Below, piece after piece: positions 9,560 through 21,280 of a stretch of 64,000 nucleotides of DNA (within the stretch, counting starts at the first letter, position 1; every line of letters begins with the position of its first letter). The DNA comes from Vespertiliibacter pulmonis. GTDB taxonomy: Bacteria > Pseudomonadota > Gammaproteobacteria > Enterobacterales > Pasteurellaceae. The translations under genes were made by a program, and so were the position numbers. The notes below the pieces were generated by a model. That model worked only from the letters and a program-made list of their open reading frames with translations, searched no databases and was not told the DNA's origin. Location: NCBI RefSeq assembly GCF_013377275.1, contig NZ_CP016615.1, forward strand, positions 186,001 to 250,000, given 5' to 3'.

Positions 9560-10477
9560 TTAGTTCAAAAATAACGCCGCTGCACCACGCACACCGCCTG
9601 AATCCCCATAAATTGCCTGTTTAATTACTGGTACTTTTGCTGAATTCATTAAATGTTTTGGCAATGCCATAGGCAGAGCCTTATAAATATGCTCAAAATT
9701 TGACAAACCGCCACCAAAAACAATCATATCTGGATCAAAAATAGTAATGAGATTACCAATACTAATTGCCATCAATTCAACAAAAAGTTCTACAAATTTA
9801 ACTGCTTGTGGCTCGCCTTGATAAAACCGAGTAATAATCGTTTTTGCATCGATTTCTTCACCAACCAAATCCCGATAAAGTAGCTCAAAACCTCTGCCAG
9901 AAAGATAAGTATCTAAACAAGCTTGATTACCACAACCACACGGGTAAATTGGGGCTTTATCCCAACCTAATAATTTCAATGCATGATAATTGAGCTGAAT
10001 ATGCCCCACTTCGCCTGCCATTCCAATTTTACCCGAATGAATTTTGCCATTAAAGACAATTCCTCCACCAAAACCTGTACCAAGAATTAAGCCCAATACC
10101 GTTGGATACTGTTGGTTGCTTTCATCCCACGCCTCCGATAGTGCAAAACAATTTGCATCGTTTTCTACTCGTATTTCTCGCCCTAAACGCTCATTCAAAT
10201 CCTGGATAATCGTTTTGCCATCTGAGACTCGGATATTACTAATTTCAGCGACGCCAGTTTCTCGATTAACAAAACCAGGTATGCCTAGCCCAACATAACC
10301 TTTAGTGTTAAATTTTGTATCTGCCTTACACACCAACATTTCAATCGTATCTAACCACGCCTCATAGCTGGTTTGAGGCGTAGGTACACGTTCACTATAT
10401 AATTTTTCGAGCCGATCGTTAAATACTGCCAACTCAATTTTTGTGCCACCAATATCTAAGCCATAATAATAGTTCAT
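9560..10477 (-). CDS. nagK: N-acetylglucosamine kinase (ROK family)
   Basis: NagK phosphorylates GlcNAc released by peptidoglycan recycling. The 305 residues hold the ATP-binding [12 protein letters not shown] at the N-terminus, catalytic Asp in [11 protein letters not shown], and the ROK zinc site [17 protein letters not shown], whose [11 protein letters not shown] form is characteristic of NagK rather than glucokinase. Its ATG overlaps the pgpB stop by one base (TAATG), so the two are probably cotranscribed. murQ and anmK at 40-42 kb belong to the same recycling physiology. Confidence 0.9.
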   Translation of the reverse strand: MNYYYGLDIGGTKIELAVFNDRLEKLYSERVPTPQTSYEAWLDTIEMLVCKADTKFNTKGYVGLGIPGFVNRETGVAEISNIRVSDGKTIIQDLNERLGREIRVENDANCFALSEAWDESNQQYPTVLGLILGTGFGGGIVFNGKIHSGKIGMAGEVGHIQLNYHALKLLGWDKAPIYPCGCGNQACLDTYLSGRGFELLYRDLVGEEIDAKTIITRFYQGEPQAVKFVELFVELMAISIGNLITIFDPDMIVFGGGLSNFEHIYKALPMALPKHLMNSAKVPVIKQAIYGDSGGVRGAAALFLN

Positions 10478-11202
10478 TACGCTCTCCGTTTGTTAAACAA
10501 CGCCCAATTTGCTAAATACGGAACAACCCATCCAAACAGTACAAGGTGGAACGCCCACGCAATGAGCGAGCTAACAAATAGATCAATCGGATAGTGCATT
10601 CCTAAGCGTAAACGACTGATTAACACTAAACTAGCCCACAGGATAGCAAAAAGTTGTGCGAAAACAACCGCTTGTCCACGCAAACCAAATAAGAAACCAG
10701 CAAAAACTAATAACCAAGAAACGGCAAAAATAGTATGCCCCGACGGGAAAGAATAGCCTAATTCATCGGCTTGATGTGCAATAATAGGTGCATTATCAAC
10801 TGTTATATTTTTCATAACTTGTTGATACTGCATTGCTTTTGGTAATTGATAAAATTGTTCTGTCTGTCCTTGAAACATTTCTGTTACAAATGGTCGAGGT
10901 TCTTTAAAGATAGCTTTTGCCCCTTCTTTGATAATTTGTGTCCCCACCACAGATGTAGCACAAATAAAGCCAACTAATAGCCACGAATAACGTTTACGAG
11001 TAAGCCACATAATCCAAAGCATAAAAAGTACGCAGGTAATTAACGCATAAGGAGTTGAGCCTGTTTCAGTTAAAAGCCATAAATAATAATCGCCATCAAA
11101 AAGATGATAATTCATTGCTACTGTCCATTTCCACTGGCTAATCCAAGTAATCAATGGCACAAGTAACATTAAAAACGTGAAAAAAGAGAGTTTTTTTAGC
11201 AT
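10477..11202 (-). CDS. pgpB: phosphatidylglycerophosphatase B / undecaprenyl pyrophosphate phosphatase (PAP2)
   Basis: This membrane phosphatase dephosphorylates PGP and undecaprenyl diphosphate on the periplasmic side. All three PAP2 motifs are visible: K-x6-R-P in [14 protein letters not shown] in YSFPSGHT, and SR-x5-H-x3-D in [12 protein letters not shown]. The 241 residues, with about six membrane helices and the large periplasmic loop between helices, match PgpB (254 in E. coli). It is upstream of nagK and downstream of the yhbY terminator. Confidence 0.88.
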   Translation of the reverse strand: MLKKLSFFTFLMLLVPLITWISQWKWTVAMNYHLFDGDYYLWLLTETGSTPYALITCVLFMLWIMWLTRKRYSWLLVGFICATSVVGTQIIKEGAKAIFKEPRPFVTEMFQGQTEQFYQLPKAMQYQQVMKNITVDNAPIIAHQADELGYSFPSGHTIFAVSWLLVFAGFLFGLRGQAVVFAQLFAILWASLVLISRLRLGMHYPIDLFVSSLIAWAFHLVLFGWVVPYLANWALFNKRRA

Positions 11203-11243
11203 AATCTGCTCACTTATTAGAAATTATTTGCATAGATAAAAGT

Positions 11244-11265
11244 TCCCCTTCTAAATAGAAGGGGA
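11244..11265 (-). terminator. terminator after yhbY
   Basis: TCCCCTTCTA (11244-11253) pairs with TAGAAGGGGA (11256-11265), leaving effectively a four-base loop. On the minus strand the stem is followed by ACTTTTATC. It sits 15 bases past the yhbY stop and upstream of pgpB. Confidence 0.75.
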
Positions 11266-11279
11266 TTTTAAAACGTATT

Positions 11280-11594
11280 TTAGATAGATTTAGTGGCTTT
11301 TGGTAAGCTAATTTTCTTATCATCGCTTGGGCGATAAAGCACTAAAATATGGCCAATCGCTTGAACTGCTGTTGCCTTTGTTTCACGAACAATCGCATCA
11401 ATAATAAGCTGTTTTACTTCACGATCTGCCCCAGCAATTTTTACTTTGATAAGTTCGTGATGGGTTAATGCCCCATCAATTTCCGCTAATACACCTTCCG
11501 TTAAGCCATTTGCACCAAGCATTACTACTGGGCTTAAATGATGCGCTAAACTTTTAAGATATTGTTTTTGTTTGGTTGTTAATGTAATCGACAT
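11280..11594 (-). CDS. yhbY: ribosome assembly RNA-binding protein YhbY
   Basis: The single CRM domain fills the protein (104 residues, E. coli 97). It keeps the typical opening LTTKQKQYLKSLAHHLSPVV, the GLTEGVL turn and the basic patch HELIKVKI. The family binds 23S rRNA precursors during 50S assembly. It stands alone, with a strong hairpin terminator directly after it, and is divergent from the glycosyltransferase at 11757. Confidence 0.93.
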   Translation of the reverse strand: MSITLTTKQKQYLKSLAHHLSPVVMLGANGLTEGVLAEIDGALTHHELIKVKIAGADREVKQLIIDAIVRETKATAVQAIGHILVLYRPSDDKKISLPKATKSI

Positions 11595-11756
11595 TCAATT
11601 TGCCTTCGTTAAATAAAAAATAATAATAAATTTGCGGTGGAAAATAGCATAAATAGGCAAATTTTTAAAGTAACATTTGAGTATGCTAAAATAACCCTTA
11701 TTTTATTCTACAATTTCTAATCGCCTTTATTTACCGAAACTAACCAAGGAATTTCT

Positions 11757-12518
11757 ATGCCAACATTAAGTGTCGCAATGATTGTTAAAAATGAAGCACA
11801 AGATCTCGCTCAATGCTTAGATTGCGTCAAAGACTGGGTCGATGAAATTATAATTCTAGATAGTGGCAGTCAAGATGACACACAACAGATTGCTTTAGGC
11901 TATGGTGCAAAATGGTATCAAAATACTGATTGGCAAGGTTTTGGGAAACAACGCCAACTCGCACAACGCTATGTAACCAGTGACTATGTTTTATGGCTAG
12001 ATGCTGATGAACGGGTTACCCCAGAACTTAAAACATCTATTTTAGAAGCGGTTCGTTCCAACGAAAATAACACTGTTTATAAAATTGGGCGATTAAGCGA
12101 AGTCTTTGGGCGGGAAATACGACACTCAGGCTGGTATCCTGATTATGTTGTACGATTATACCCCACTAATTTGGCAAACTATGGCGATGAATTAGTTCAT
12201 GAGAAAGTTCACTATTCTAAAGATACCAAAGTGAAAAAATTAACGGGTGATTTACAGCATTTCACTTATAAAAATATTCATCACTATTTAGTCAAATCAG
12301 CCAGTTACGCTCAAGCATGGGCAATTCAACGAGCCAATGCAGGTAAAACGGCCACACTCTTTCAAGGTGTAACACACGCTATCGCAACTTTTAGTAAAAT
12401 GTATCTGCTCAAAGCAGGCTTTCTTGATGGTAAACAAGGTTTTCTTTTAGCAATTTTATCGGCACATTCTACATTCGTAAAATATGCCGATTTATGGAAC
12501 AGAACACGCAAGCCTTAA
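11757..12518 (+). CDS. family 2 glycosyltransferase, LOS core type (LgtF/WaaE-like)
   Basis: A GT-A fold enzyme of 253 residues. It starts [19 protein letters not shown], has the nucleotide-sugar segment [10 protein letters not shown] and the metal-binding LWLDADERV (D-x-D), and then [14 protein letters not shown] as in WaaE/LgtF proteins, which add a beta-glucose to heptose I of the lipo-oligosaccharide inner core. The convergent heptosyltransferase-like gene supports an LOS role. The acceptor cannot be settled from sequence. AAGGAATTTCT precedes the ATG. Its TAA overlaps the stop of the next gene on the other strand. Confidence 0.8.
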   Translation: MPTLSVAMIVKNEAQDLAQCLDCVKDWVDEIIILDSGSQDDTQQIALGYGAKWYQNTDWQGFGKQRQLAQRYVTSDYVLWLDADERVTPELKTSILEAVRSNENNTVYKIGRLSEVFGREIRHSGWYPDYVVRLYPTNLANYGDELVHEKVHYSKDTKVKKLTGDLQHFTYKNIHHYLVKSASYAQAWAIQRANAGKTATLFQGVTHAIATFSKMYLLKAGFLDGKQGFLLAILSAHSTFVKYADLWNRTRKP

Positions 12519-13549
12519 TTTTTGCTCCACATACGCTCAATAAAAGGAATAATCTCACCTAACGCATTTTCAATCGAAATCAGCGTGAGATTTTTTTCTG
12601 TTGCTTTACCCGTTGGCGGACAAAAAGCAATATGCTTATCGACTTCGTTAATGGGTTTCCAACGACGAGGAATTGCAGATAGACGGCTTGGGTAAAACCC
12701 GACTGTCGGGATATTCAATGCCCCACAAATATGTAATGGTCCTGTTGAACCTGAAATAAACAGATCGGCACACGCTAATGAATAGCTAAAATCAGTTAAG
12801 CCCTGATTTTTATCATAGATAATCACATTATTATCATCAACTAACTTCGCTAATTCTCTAGCCCGTTCTTCTTCATTTTTCCCTGCGGTTAAAACGACTT
12901 GACAATCAAAATTTGTCAAAATTCCTTTTATTAAATCTGCATATTGGGCTAACGATAAATTTGTTGCCGATCCACCTGTACTACTATGTACAAACACCCA
13001 TTTTTTAGTGAGTTCAAGCCCTAATTGCTCTACCAATTTTTGCTTTTGCTCTATTTTTATTTCTGGCGGAATAACTAAAAACGGTGCTTTAGGCTCAACA
13101 ATCGGAATATGGTTATCTCGCAAAAACTGACGAACAAGATCTAAATTATATTCTGATTCCGCTTTTTCTGAACGAGAACGCCGTTGCGTCAAACGATGAT
13201 TATATAAAAATTGGAATAGCTTAGTGGCTGGTGCAAGCCGATAGCTAATCCCACTTTGCCACGCCAATTTAGCATTATACCAATCAGATACGAAACTGAT
13301 TATGGCAAAAAAATGCTCGGATCTTACCGCTTGTAACACACGCTGATTTTCATCTTTATCTGCTCGGTTCTCACTATCTATAATAATTTCATCAATATAG
13401 GGACAAATCTCTGCCAATGGTGCAGTATATGTCGGCACTAACGCTACAATTTTTGTTTGTGGGAGCGATTGTCTTAACATTGCAAACGCTGGCCACGCAA
13501 CCATAAAATCCCCAATTTTATCGTTGCGAACTACAAGAATTTTTTCCAT
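12515..13549 (-). CDS. family 9 glycosyltransferase (heptosyltransferase-like)
   Basis: The start [20 protein letters not shown] and the segment [20 protein letters not shown], followed by [20 protein letters not shown], are hallmarks of GT9 ADP-heptose transferases acting on the LOS inner core at the cytoplasmic membrane face. The open frame begins at a TTG (13570); I place the start at the ATG at 13549, giving 344 residues. Which heptose it transfers is not visible. The TAA shares the TTAA tetramer with the converging glycosyltransferase gene. Confidence 0.82.
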   Translation of the reverse strand: MEKILVVRNDKIGDFMVAWPAFAMLRQSLPQTKIVALVPTYTAPLAEICPYIDEIIIDSENRADKDENQRVLQAVRSEHFFAIISFVSDWYNAKLAWQSGISYRLAPATKLFQFLYNHRLTQRRSRSEKAESEYNLDLVRQFLRDNHIPIVEPKAPFLVIPPEIKIEQKQKLVEQLGLELTKKWVFVHSSTGGSATNLSLAQYADLIKGILTNFDCQVVLTAGKNEEERARELAKLVDDNNVIIYDKNQGLTDFSYSLACADLFISGSTGPLHICGALNIPTVGFYPSRLSAIPRRWKPINEVDKHIAFCPPTGKATEKNLTLISIENALGEIIPFIERMWSKN

Positions 13550-13619
13550 TTCTAGCCCATATTTATTCAAAATTTTCTTATTTTAAGGGGTAATATCTTA
13601 ATTCTCTAGGAATTTAGGC

Positions 13620-15052
<1,433 letters not shown>

Positions 15053-15074
15053 TTTGTTTAAACTCCCCGCTTAC

Positions 15075-15107
15075 AATCCCCCTAAAACTTCTTAGGGGGA
15101 TTTTTTT
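15075..15107 (+). terminator. argG Rho-independent terminator
   Basis: AATCCCCCTAA (15075-15085) pairs perfectly with TTAGGGGGATT (15092-15102) around a six-base loop and runs into seven T residues (15101-15107). Confidence 0.92.
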
Positions 15108-15127
15108 GTATGAAAATACTGTGTTTA

Positions 15128-15170
15128 TTGACAGTTATCGTAGGTTTTTATACACTGTATTTAAAACCAG
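15128..15170 (+). promoter_or_regulatory. SOS promoter with LexA box upstream of dinI
   Basis: TTGACA (15128-15133) lies 17 bases before TACACT (15151-15156). CTG-N10-CAG at 15155-15170 (CTGTATTTAAAACCAG) fits the gammaproteobacterial LexA operator and overlaps the -10 element, so bound LexA would block RNA polymerase. The ATG of the DinI-family gene follows 19 bases later. Confidence 0.82.
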
Positions 15171-15189
15171 TTCATAAAAGGGGATAACT

Positions 15190-15438
15190 ATGAGAACAGT
15201 TGATATTCGCTTTGTTAAAGAGCGAGACAGTAAAAAATTAGCCGAACAAGCTCAAATGATGGAACGGTTAGCCAAAGTTCTACCAGAGAGAATTGAAGAA
15301 AAATTTGCTGATGTGTATGTTAAAGTTCGCTTTTCTAGCTCATCAGGAATGGAAATAAGCGGTTTCCGTAATGAAGAACGTAATAAGTTTATGGAATTTA
15401 TGGAAGAAATCTGGGACGACCCATTTTTACTTGATTAA
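15190..15438 (+). CDS. dinI: DinI-family SOS protein
   Basis: The 82-residue protein has the DinI layout: an N-terminal beta strand MRTVDIRFVKER, an amphipathic helix, a second strand VYVKVRFSSSSGMEISGF, and a C-terminal acidic helix EFMEEIWDDPFLLD. DinI mimics DNA and modulates RecA filaments during the SOS response. An AGGGGATAAC ribosome site precedes the ATG. The LexA box in the promoter supports SOS control. A TusA- or other small-protein assignment fits less well. Confidence 0.85.
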   Translation: MRTVDIRFVKERDSKKLAEQAQMMERLAKVLPERIEEKFADVYVKVRFSSSSGMEISGFRNEERNKFMEFMEEIWDDPFLLD

Positions 15439-15447
15439 CTAATAAAT

Positions 15448-15477
15448 ATTGCCTTTCCCGTTAAAATGAAAGGCAAT
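15448..15477. terminator. hairpin between dinI and galM
   Basis: ATTGCCTTTC (15448-15457) pairs with GAAAGGCAAT (15468-15477). It lies nine bases past the dinI stop and 30 bases past the galM stop on the other strand, so it probably ends both transcripts. Confidence 0.7.
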
Positions 15478-15506
15478 TCAATTTATTCTCTTATTTAATC
15501 TGCGGA

Positions 15507-16529
15507 CTATTCTACTACGTCAAACTTATAATACGTTAAAGCATAATAAGGCTCATTAGCTCTTGATATTCCGCCAAATTTCCACCATTGAGAACGATTT
15601 GGCGTATCGGGCAAATATTCAGGTTCTAAAGCAATCCCTGCATAATCAACATAAGCATTTCCCTGTAAATCAGGTTGCCCGCCTAGCCAATTCCCTGTAT
15701 ATAGTTGCAAAGCAGGTTTAGTCGTATATAACGATAAACGAAGATTACCCGCTTGAACTATTGCATTTGGGTCACAAGCGGTAAGATTAAAATCTTTTTT
15801 GCTCTTAATTTGCCCTAAAGACGGTTTTGAAGAATGAAGTAAAAAAGCGTGATCATAGCCTTTCACTTGTTTTTGTTCGTGATCGGCTAAGAGATCACGT
15901 CCGATCAATTTTCCAACTCGAAAATCAAAGCTCGTTTTTTCAACGGATTTTATTTGCCCCGTTGGAATAGCTTCCGCCGTTACAGGTAAAAAATAGTTGG
16001 CATTGAGCTGTAAAAAGTGTTGATGAATGGTCTTTTCACCCGAAAGATTAAAATAAGCGTGGTTCGTTAAACACAAAGGCGTATCTTGCTGGCTAACCGC
16101 ATTAAACTCTATCTCCACTTGATTACCATTTAAACGGTATTCAACCGTAGCAGTAACTTCTCCGCCAAAACCTTCCTCACCATCAGCAAATATTTTGGCA
16201 AATCTGACCGCTTGTGTATCGAAAAAATCCACCGCCCATACCTGCTTATCTGCTCCAATAACCCCACCATGTAAGGTATGTTTTCCATTATTTGGGGTTA
16301 AATTAAACATCTCACCATTTAGGTAGTATCGCCCATTTTCAATGCGATTAGCATAACGCCCAATGGTTGCCCCAAAGTAAGCGGTCTGTTTATGCCAATT
16401 TTCTACGTTTGTCGTCACTAATACTTCACGTTCTTCATTCGCAAATTTAACTTGACAAGAAAGCCAGCTCGCCCCGAAATCTATTAGTTTAATTCGTAAA
16501 AAATCGTTCTCAAGCGTATAAATATTCAT
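15507..16529 (-). CDS. galM: galactose mutarotase (aldose 1-epimerase)
   Basis: GalM interconverts alpha- and beta-galactose so that GalK can use the sugar. The catalytic His is in NHAYFNLSG and the general base Glu in ALEPEYLPDTPN. The 340 residues compare with 346 in E. coli. It is the last gene of galT-galK-galM, three bases after the galK stop. Confidence 0.95.
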   Translation of the reverse strand: MNIYTLENDFLRIKLIDFGASWLSCQVKFANEEREVLVTTNVENWHKQTAYFGATIGRYANRIENGRYYLNGEMFNLTPNNGKHTLHGGVIGADKQVWAVDFFDTQAVRFAKIFADGEEGFGGEVTATVEYRLNGNQVEIEFNAVSQQDTPLCLTNHAYFNLSGEKTIHQHFLQLNANYFLPVTAEAIPTGQIKSVEKTSFDFRVGKLIGRDLLADHEQKQVKGYDHAFLLHSSKPSLGQIKSKKDFNLTACDPNAIVQAGNLRLSLYTTKPALQLYTGNWLGGQPDLQGNAYVDYAGIALEPEYLPDTPNRSQWWKFGGISRANEPYYALTYYKFDVVE

Positions 16530-16532
16530 AAC

Positions 16533-17690
16533 TTATTCAACGAGATGAACACCATTATTTGCCGTACAAATATAGAATGTTTCTTGAATGCCCGTCTGCT
16601 TCTGATAATTTTTAGCAACTAAATTACGTAACCTTTCTACTTTTTCATTTTCAACAAAACAAACAACACAGCCACCAAAACCGCCACCAGTCATTCTTGC
16701 CCCACCGTTTTTACCAATGACACTTTGTGCGAGTTCTACTAAATAGTCAATTTCAGGGGTAGTAATCTCGAAATCATCACGCATTGAATGATGGGAATTT
16801 GCCATTAAATCCCCTAATGTTTGTATATCTCCACTATTCAACGCTGTTACAGCTTCCAGCACTCTTTTGTTTTCACTTATTACATGTTTTGCACGTTTAT
16901 ACGCTAATCTATCCGCTTGTTGTAATTCTGTTGCTCGTTCCATAAATTGTTCGAAACTAACATCTCTCAATGCCCTGACTCCAAAGAATTTTGCAGCTCT
17001 TTCGCACTCTTGCCTGCGGTCATTATATTCACCACTGACCAAATCATGCTTAACATTTGAATTGATAACCACAATAGAATAACCTTGTGGCACAAGCGTT
17101 GGCTTTATTTCAAGTGTTCGACAATCAATCATAATAAAATGATCTTCTTGCCCTAATGCCGACGTAAGCTGATCCATATTGCCACAATTAGCTCCAACAA
17201 ATTTGTTCTCGGCTTCTTGTCCAATCAAGGCTAGATCTTTTAAATTTAACGATAAATTACCAAGTGCTTGGCAAGTTTTCGCAATTGCGACCTCAAGTGC
17301 AGCTGACGAACTTAACCCTGCTGACATTGGCACATCACTACTCATTGCTATATCTGCTCCGTGAGTAAATTCAGGGCAACGTTCTTGAAGTAACTTAACA
17401 ACACCCCGAACATAATTTTTCCATTTATCTTCACTTTTTATGATCGGTCTTTTAAGATCAAAAGCGTCCGTCTGCCCAATATCTATCGCACACACTCGCC
17501 AAATGGAATCTGAACGAGGACTAAAACTCACAGCCATTCCATAGTTAATCGCACAAGGCATTACAAATCCATCATTGTAATCCGTATGTTCACCAATAAT
17601 ATTCACACGACCTGGAGCAAAAACCGTTTGTTGCGAAGCATAGCCGAAGTGCTGTTCAAATTGTGTTTGAGAATGTTGAATTGGGGTCAT
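16533..17690 (-). CDS. galK: galactokinase
   Basis: GalK phosphorylates galactose to galactose-1-phosphate. The GHMP-kinase motifs are all present: [19 protein letters not shown] for sugar binding, [15 protein letters not shown] for the ATP loop and [13 protein letters not shown] at the C-terminus. The length of 385 is typical. Its ATG overlaps the galT stop by one base (TAATG), pointing to translational coupling. Confidence 0.97.
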   Translation of the reverse strand: MTPIQHSQTQFEQHFGYASQQTVFAPGRVNIIGEHTDYNDGFVMPCAINYGMAVSFSPRSDSIWRVCAIDIGQTDAFDLKRPIIKSEDKWKNYVRGVVKLLQERCPEFTHGADIAMSSDVPMSAGLSSSAALEVAIAKTCQALGNLSLNLKDLALIGQEAENKFVGANCGNMDQLTSALGQEDHFIMIDCRTLEIKPTLVPQGYSIVVINSNVKHDLVSGEYNDRRQECERAAKFFGVRALRDVSFEQFMERATELQQADRLAYKRAKHVISENKRVLEAVTALNSGDIQTLGDLMANSHHSMRDDFEITTPEIDYLVELAQSVIGKNGGARMTGGGFGGCVVCFVENEKVERLRNLVAKNYQKQTGIQETFYICTANNGVHLVE

Positions 17691-18748
17691 TATTTATCCT
17701 TTGCAAATTTATAGTGGATCTCACCGCTTACCACTCGTAATCTCTCAGCAGCTTGCTCGGGGGTTAAATCTCGCTGTGCTTCTGCTAACATTTCATAGCC
17801 AACCATAAACTTACGAACAGTCGCTGAGCGTAATAATGGCGGATAAAAATGAGCGTGCAACTGCCAATGCGTATTATCTTCTTGATGTAATGGTGCAAAA
17901 TGAAACCCCATTGAATAAGGAAAACTGATATTAAACAAATTATCATAGCGAGTTGTCAGCTGTTTTAACGCTAACGCCAAGTCAGATCGCTCTGCTTGAT
18001 TTAATTGCGTAATATTGGTAAATCGTTTCTCTTTCGGTAATAATAATGTTTCAAATGGCCAACTCGCCCAAAAAGGCACAACGGCAAGCCAATCTTCGGT
18101 TTCTACTACTATTCTCTCTTTAAATTTCAGCTCTTTCTGGGCATAATCAATCAATAGAGGCGAACCATACTGTTCAAAATAGTCTTTTTGACATTGATCT
18201 TCAGTTAGAATTTCATTCGGAATAAAATCACTGGCCCAAATTTGACCGTGAGGGTGAGGGTTAGAACAGCCCATCATCTCCCCTTTATTTTCAAATAGTT
18301 GCACCCATTGATAGTTTTTCCCTAATTTTTCCACATACCCTTGCCAAGTTTGAATAATTTTTTCAATCTCGTAAGACGTTAGCAAAGGTAACGTTTTGCT
18401 ATGATCAGGCGAAAAGCAGATAACATAGCTTTCTCCCTGCACTGAATCCAACTTGAAAAGTGGCTCGTCTGATTGCGGTAAGCAAGATATCTCTGGTAAG
18501 AGAGCAGAAAAATCGTTTTTAAATACAAAAGGCTCAACATAATTCGGGTTATTTTCCCCTGTAATCCGTTTATTACTCGGGCAAAGATAACAATCCGGAT
18601 CATAGCTGGGTTTCTCATCCTGTGTAAGTATTTCTTGTTGTCCTTGCCACGGACGTTTTGCTCGATGAGGGGAAACTAAAACCCACTGATTTTTCAATGG
18701 GTTAAAACGACGGTGAGGTAATTCACTATGGGGCAAAGATTGGGACAT
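17690..18748 (-). CDS. galT: galactose-1-phosphate uridylyltransferase
   Basis: GalT exchanges UMP between UDP-glucose and galactose-1-phosphate (Leloir pathway). The uridylylated His lies in [10 protein letters not shown] (H-x-H). A zinc-type pair is seen in YLCPSN. The open frame runs 50 codons further upstream, but the ATG at 18748 has AAGGAAG before it and begins [18 protein letters not shown] like the family; the product is 352 residues (E. coli 348). It is the first gene of the unit. galE, needed to regenerate UDP-glucose, is not in the window. Confidence 0.95.
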   Translation of the reverse strand: MSQSLPHSELPHRRFNPLKNQWVLVSPHRAKRPWQGQQEILTQDEKPSYDPDCYLCPSNKRITGENNPNYVEPFVFKNDFSALLPEISCLPQSDEPLFKLDSVQGESYVICFSPDHSKTLPLLTSYEIEKIIQTWQGYVEKLGKNYQWVQLFENKGEMMGCSNPHPHGQIWASDFIPNEILTEDQCQKDYFEQYGSPLLIDYAQKELKFKERIVVETEDWLAVVPFWASWPFETLLLPKEKRFTNITQLNQAERSDLALALKQLTTRYDNLFNISFPYSMGFHFAPLHQEDNTHWQLHAHFYPPLLRSATVRKFMVGYEMLAEAQRDLTPEQAAERLRVVSGEIHYKFAKDK

Positions 18749-18781
18749 AATAGCTTCCTTTTCATTATTCAATCTGATAAA

Positions 18782-18827
18782 AGTATAACTAAAACAGCAT
18801 AAAGAAAATATGAAACGGATCACAAAA
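18782..18827 (-). promoter_or_regulatory. galTKM promoter with class II CRP site
   Basis: On the minus strand a TATACT -10 element (18782-18787) lies downstream of a CRP-like palindrome whose plus-strand core is TATGA-AACGGA-TCACA (18809-18824), flanked by AT pairs. With transcription starting near 18775, the palindrome centre would sit about 41.5 bases upstream, the classic class II CRP position. No -35 hexamer is obvious, as expected for such promoters. Confidence 0.7.
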
Positions 18828-18884
18828 TTAAATAAATATATCTTAACCCAAATTTGGCACGCTTTTTCCCAGATCTGTGTACTA

Positions 18885-18898
18885 TTGATATAGATCAA
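18885..18898 (+). promoter_or_regulatory. FNR box upstream of hmp
   Basis: TTGAT-ATAG-ATCAA is a perfect FNR consensus (TTGAT-N4-ATCAA). A candidate -10, TACTAT, at 18880-18885 would place the box across the start of transcription, suggesting anaerobic repression as known for E. coli hmp. It could also act on the divergent gal promoter, about 110 bases away. Confidence 0.7.
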
Positions 18899-18983
18899 GC
18901 CATAGTAAAGTTAAACTGTTATTTAACGCTTTAATAGCAGAAAATAAGCATTCCGTTTACATTTTTATTAAATTGAGGTCATT

Positions 18984-20138
18984 ATGTTAGATCAACAAAC
19001 GAAAGATATTATTAAAGCAACCATTCCCGTTTTAGAACAACACGGTTCGACCATCACTCAAGTATTTTATAAAAATATGTTTGCCGCTCATCCAGAACTA
19101 TTGAATATTTTTAATAAAACCAACCAAAAACAGGGACGACAACCGCTAGCGTTAGCAAGCACAGTACTTGCTGCCGCTAAACATATTGATAACTTAGCGG
19201 ATATTCTGCCTCATGTTATTCAAATTGGGCATAAACACCGAGCGCTAGAAATTAAAGCAGAGCACTACCCTATCGTAGGAGAAAACTTATTAAGAGCAAT
19301 TAAAGAAGTGCTTGGAGATGCGGCTACACCTGCTATTATTGATGCGTGGGCAAAAGCCTATGGGGTAATTGCTGATGTGTTTATTCAAGTCGAACAATCT
19401 ATGTATGATGCTGCTGGCTGGGAAGGATTCAAACCTTTTGAGGTAATTAACAAAAGAGCAGTATCAGATAATATTGTAGAATTTACCGTTAAAAGTGATT
19501 TCTCCCTACCAAAAATCGAGGCTGGCCAATATATTACTGTACAAGTGCAGCCAGAAGGTGAAGAAAACCTTGCTTTACGCCATTACTCAATTTGTTCAAT
19601 AGATACAACTAATGGTTTAAAATTTGCGGTAAAACGAGAAGGAGAAGGCGATCAAAAAGGCCTTGTTTCACACTATTTACACGATCATATTCAGATCGGC
19701 GATACACTACATTTTACAGCGCCCGCTGGCGATTTTTTATTAACTGAAAATAATAAGCCATTAGTTTTATTCAGTGGCGGGGTGGGCGTAACTCCTATTA
19801 TCTCAATGTTAGAACAGCAAGTGAAACAAAACCCTGCTCGTCCAATTTATTGGGTACACTCTTGTTTTAATGAAGAAAACCACGCCTTTAAACTAGAATC
19901 TGAAGCTCTACTACAACAAGCAGAAAATGCGGTTTCTCACATTATTTATACTGAGAAAATGGATCGTATAGATAGTAGTTTTATCAAACAACATTTACCT
20001 CAAAATGCAGATATCTACCTGTGTGGTTCAATTAATTTTATGGAAACTATCATCGAGAAATTAAAAGAAAATGGTTGGACAGAAAACCAAATCCACTTTG
20101 AGCCTTTTGGTCCTAAAATGAGCATTGTGAGTGTTTGA
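18984..20138 (+). CDS. hmp: flavohemoglobin, nitric oxide dioxygenase
   Basis: Hmp oxidises nitric oxide to nitrate using O2, FAD and NAD(P)H. The globin domain (about 1-140) keeps Tyr29 (B10), Gln53 (E7) and proximal His85. The FAD domain has LRHYSICS and the NAD domain [15 protein letters not shown]. The 384 residues are slightly shorter than E. coli (396). TTGAGGTC precedes the ATG. It is monocistronic and divergent from galTKM. Confidence 0.96.
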   Translation: MLDQQTKDIIKATIPVLEQHGSTITQVFYKNMFAAHPELLNIFNKTNQKQGRQPLALASTVLAAAKHIDNLADILPHVIQIGHKHRALEIKAEHYPIVGENLLRAIKEVLGDAATPAIIDAWAKAYGVIADVFIQVEQSMYDAAGWEGFKPFEVINKRAVSDNIVEFTVKSDFSLPKIEAGQYITVQVQPEGEENLALRHYSICSIDTTNGLKFAVKREGEGDQKGLVSHYLHDHIQIGDTLHFTAPAGDFLLTENNKPLVLFSGGVGVTPIISMLEQQVKQNPARPIYWVHSCFNEENHAFKLESEALLQQAENAVSHIIYTEKMDRIDSSFIKQHLPQNADIYLCGSINFMETIIEKLKENGWTENQIHFEPFGPKMSIVSV

Positions 20139-20268
20139 TTAAAAAATAAAAAACAGGCGGTCAAATTTAGATTGTTATTTCCTAAAGTTCGATTTATGTC
20201 TTCTCAATTTTACTGATTCACTCTCTAAAATCGTGTAAAATTTGCTGATTATATTTAGGAAATAAACA

Positions 20269-20973
20269 ATGGCATACTATCAATTTAACGCTCAATTTGT
20301 ACCACAGGCACAACAACATTTTGTTGAACAGCTCTTGAATTGCAAAGATTTTGCAAAATCTGACCGCTTGTTAGGATCTTCGATTGGTAGAGGAACTACT
20401 TGGTTTCTTGATACCCAAACAGAATTAGGGGTAAATAGTGTACTTCGCCACTACTATCGTGGCGGATTATTTGGGAAATTCATTAAAGATCACTATCTCT
20501 TCCGCTCATTTACACAAACTCGAGCAGCTCAAGAATTTGCACTGTTACAACAGCTACGTGAATGGGAATTGCCTGTGCCTCGCCCCATTGCATTTAAAAT
20601 TACTCGAAAATATGGCTGTTATCAGGCTGATATTTTAATTGAAAAAATTGAAAACACTCGGGATCTTAGCCAAATATTACAAACACAAACGCTCTCTCTT
20701 ACACAATATCAACAACTCGGCAAATTAATCCGCCAATTACATCAACGGCAAGTCCATCACGCCGATCTCAATATTCATAATATTTTATTGGATAAACAAC
20801 ATTCTTTTTGGTTGATCGATTTTGACAAATGTAAAATTCAAGCAGGTGATGAGTGGAAACAACAGAATTTAGATCGTCTGCTTCGCTCTTTCAATAAAGA
20901 AAAAGCACGTTTGGGTATTCTATTTAACGATGAACATTGGGTGGCTTTGTTACAAGGCTACCATTCATCATAA
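20269..20973 (+). CDS. kdkA: 3-deoxy-D-manno-octulosonic acid (Kdo) kinase
   Basis: KdkA phosphorylates the single Kdo of lipo-oligosaccharide, a feature of Haemophilus-type LOS. The 234-residue kinase-like fold shows YYRGGLFGKFIKDHYLF near the N-terminus, the catalytic loop HHADLNIHNILLD and the metal-binding LIDFDK. TTAGGAAATAAACA precedes the ATG. It converges with rnfH, with only one base between the stops. Its presence suggests a mono-Kdo core, in keeping with the glycosyltransferases at 11.7-13.5 kb. Confidence 0.92.
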   Translation: MAYYQFNAQFVPQAQQHFVEQLLNCKDFAKSDRLLGSSIGRGTTWFLDTQTELGVNSVLRHYYRGGLFGKFIKDHYLFRSFTQTRAAQEFALLQQLREWELPVPRPIAFKITRKYGCYQADILIEKIENTRDLSQILQTQTLSLTQYQQLGKLIRQLHQRQVHHADLNIHNILLDKQHSFWLIDFDKCKIQAGDEWKQQNLDRLLRSFNKEKARLGILFNDEHWVALLQGYHSS

Positions 20974-20974
20974 C

Positions 20975-21280
20975 TTATGATGCTTTTTTCTGCTGTTCTG
21001 CCCGCTGACGGCGAATTTCTTTCGGATCTGCTATTAACGGGCGATAAATCTCAATTCTATCGCCATTTTCAACCAAATCGGTCAATTTGATCGGGCGGCT
21101 AAATATACCAATTTTATTTTGTCGCAGGTCTATCTCTGTATATTTTTCAAGCACACCTGACTGTACAATCACATTTTGAATAGACGTTACTTCATCTAAA
21201 TACACTTTTTTTAGAAAATATTTTTCTGGATAGGCATAAACAACTTCTACCACAATTTTTTTATCAATATTCGTTTCCAT
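20975..21280 (-). CDS. rnfH: RnfH-family ubiquitin-like protein
   Basis: A small beta-grasp protein of 101 residues: [17 protein letters not shown], the segment [25 protein letters not shown], then a basic tail [12 protein letters not shown]. Its role is unknown, although it sits beside ratA in most gammaproteobacteria (ratA-ratB). The frame extends ten codons upstream, but the ATG at 21280 follows AAAGGAAATTT. It overlaps the end of ratA by 17 bases. Confidence 0.88.
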   Translation of the reverse strand: METNIDKKIVVEVVYAYPEKYFLKKVYLDEVTSIQNVIVQSGVLEKYTEIDLRQNKIGIFSRPIKLTDLVENGDRIEIYRPLIADPKEIRRQRAEQQKKAS

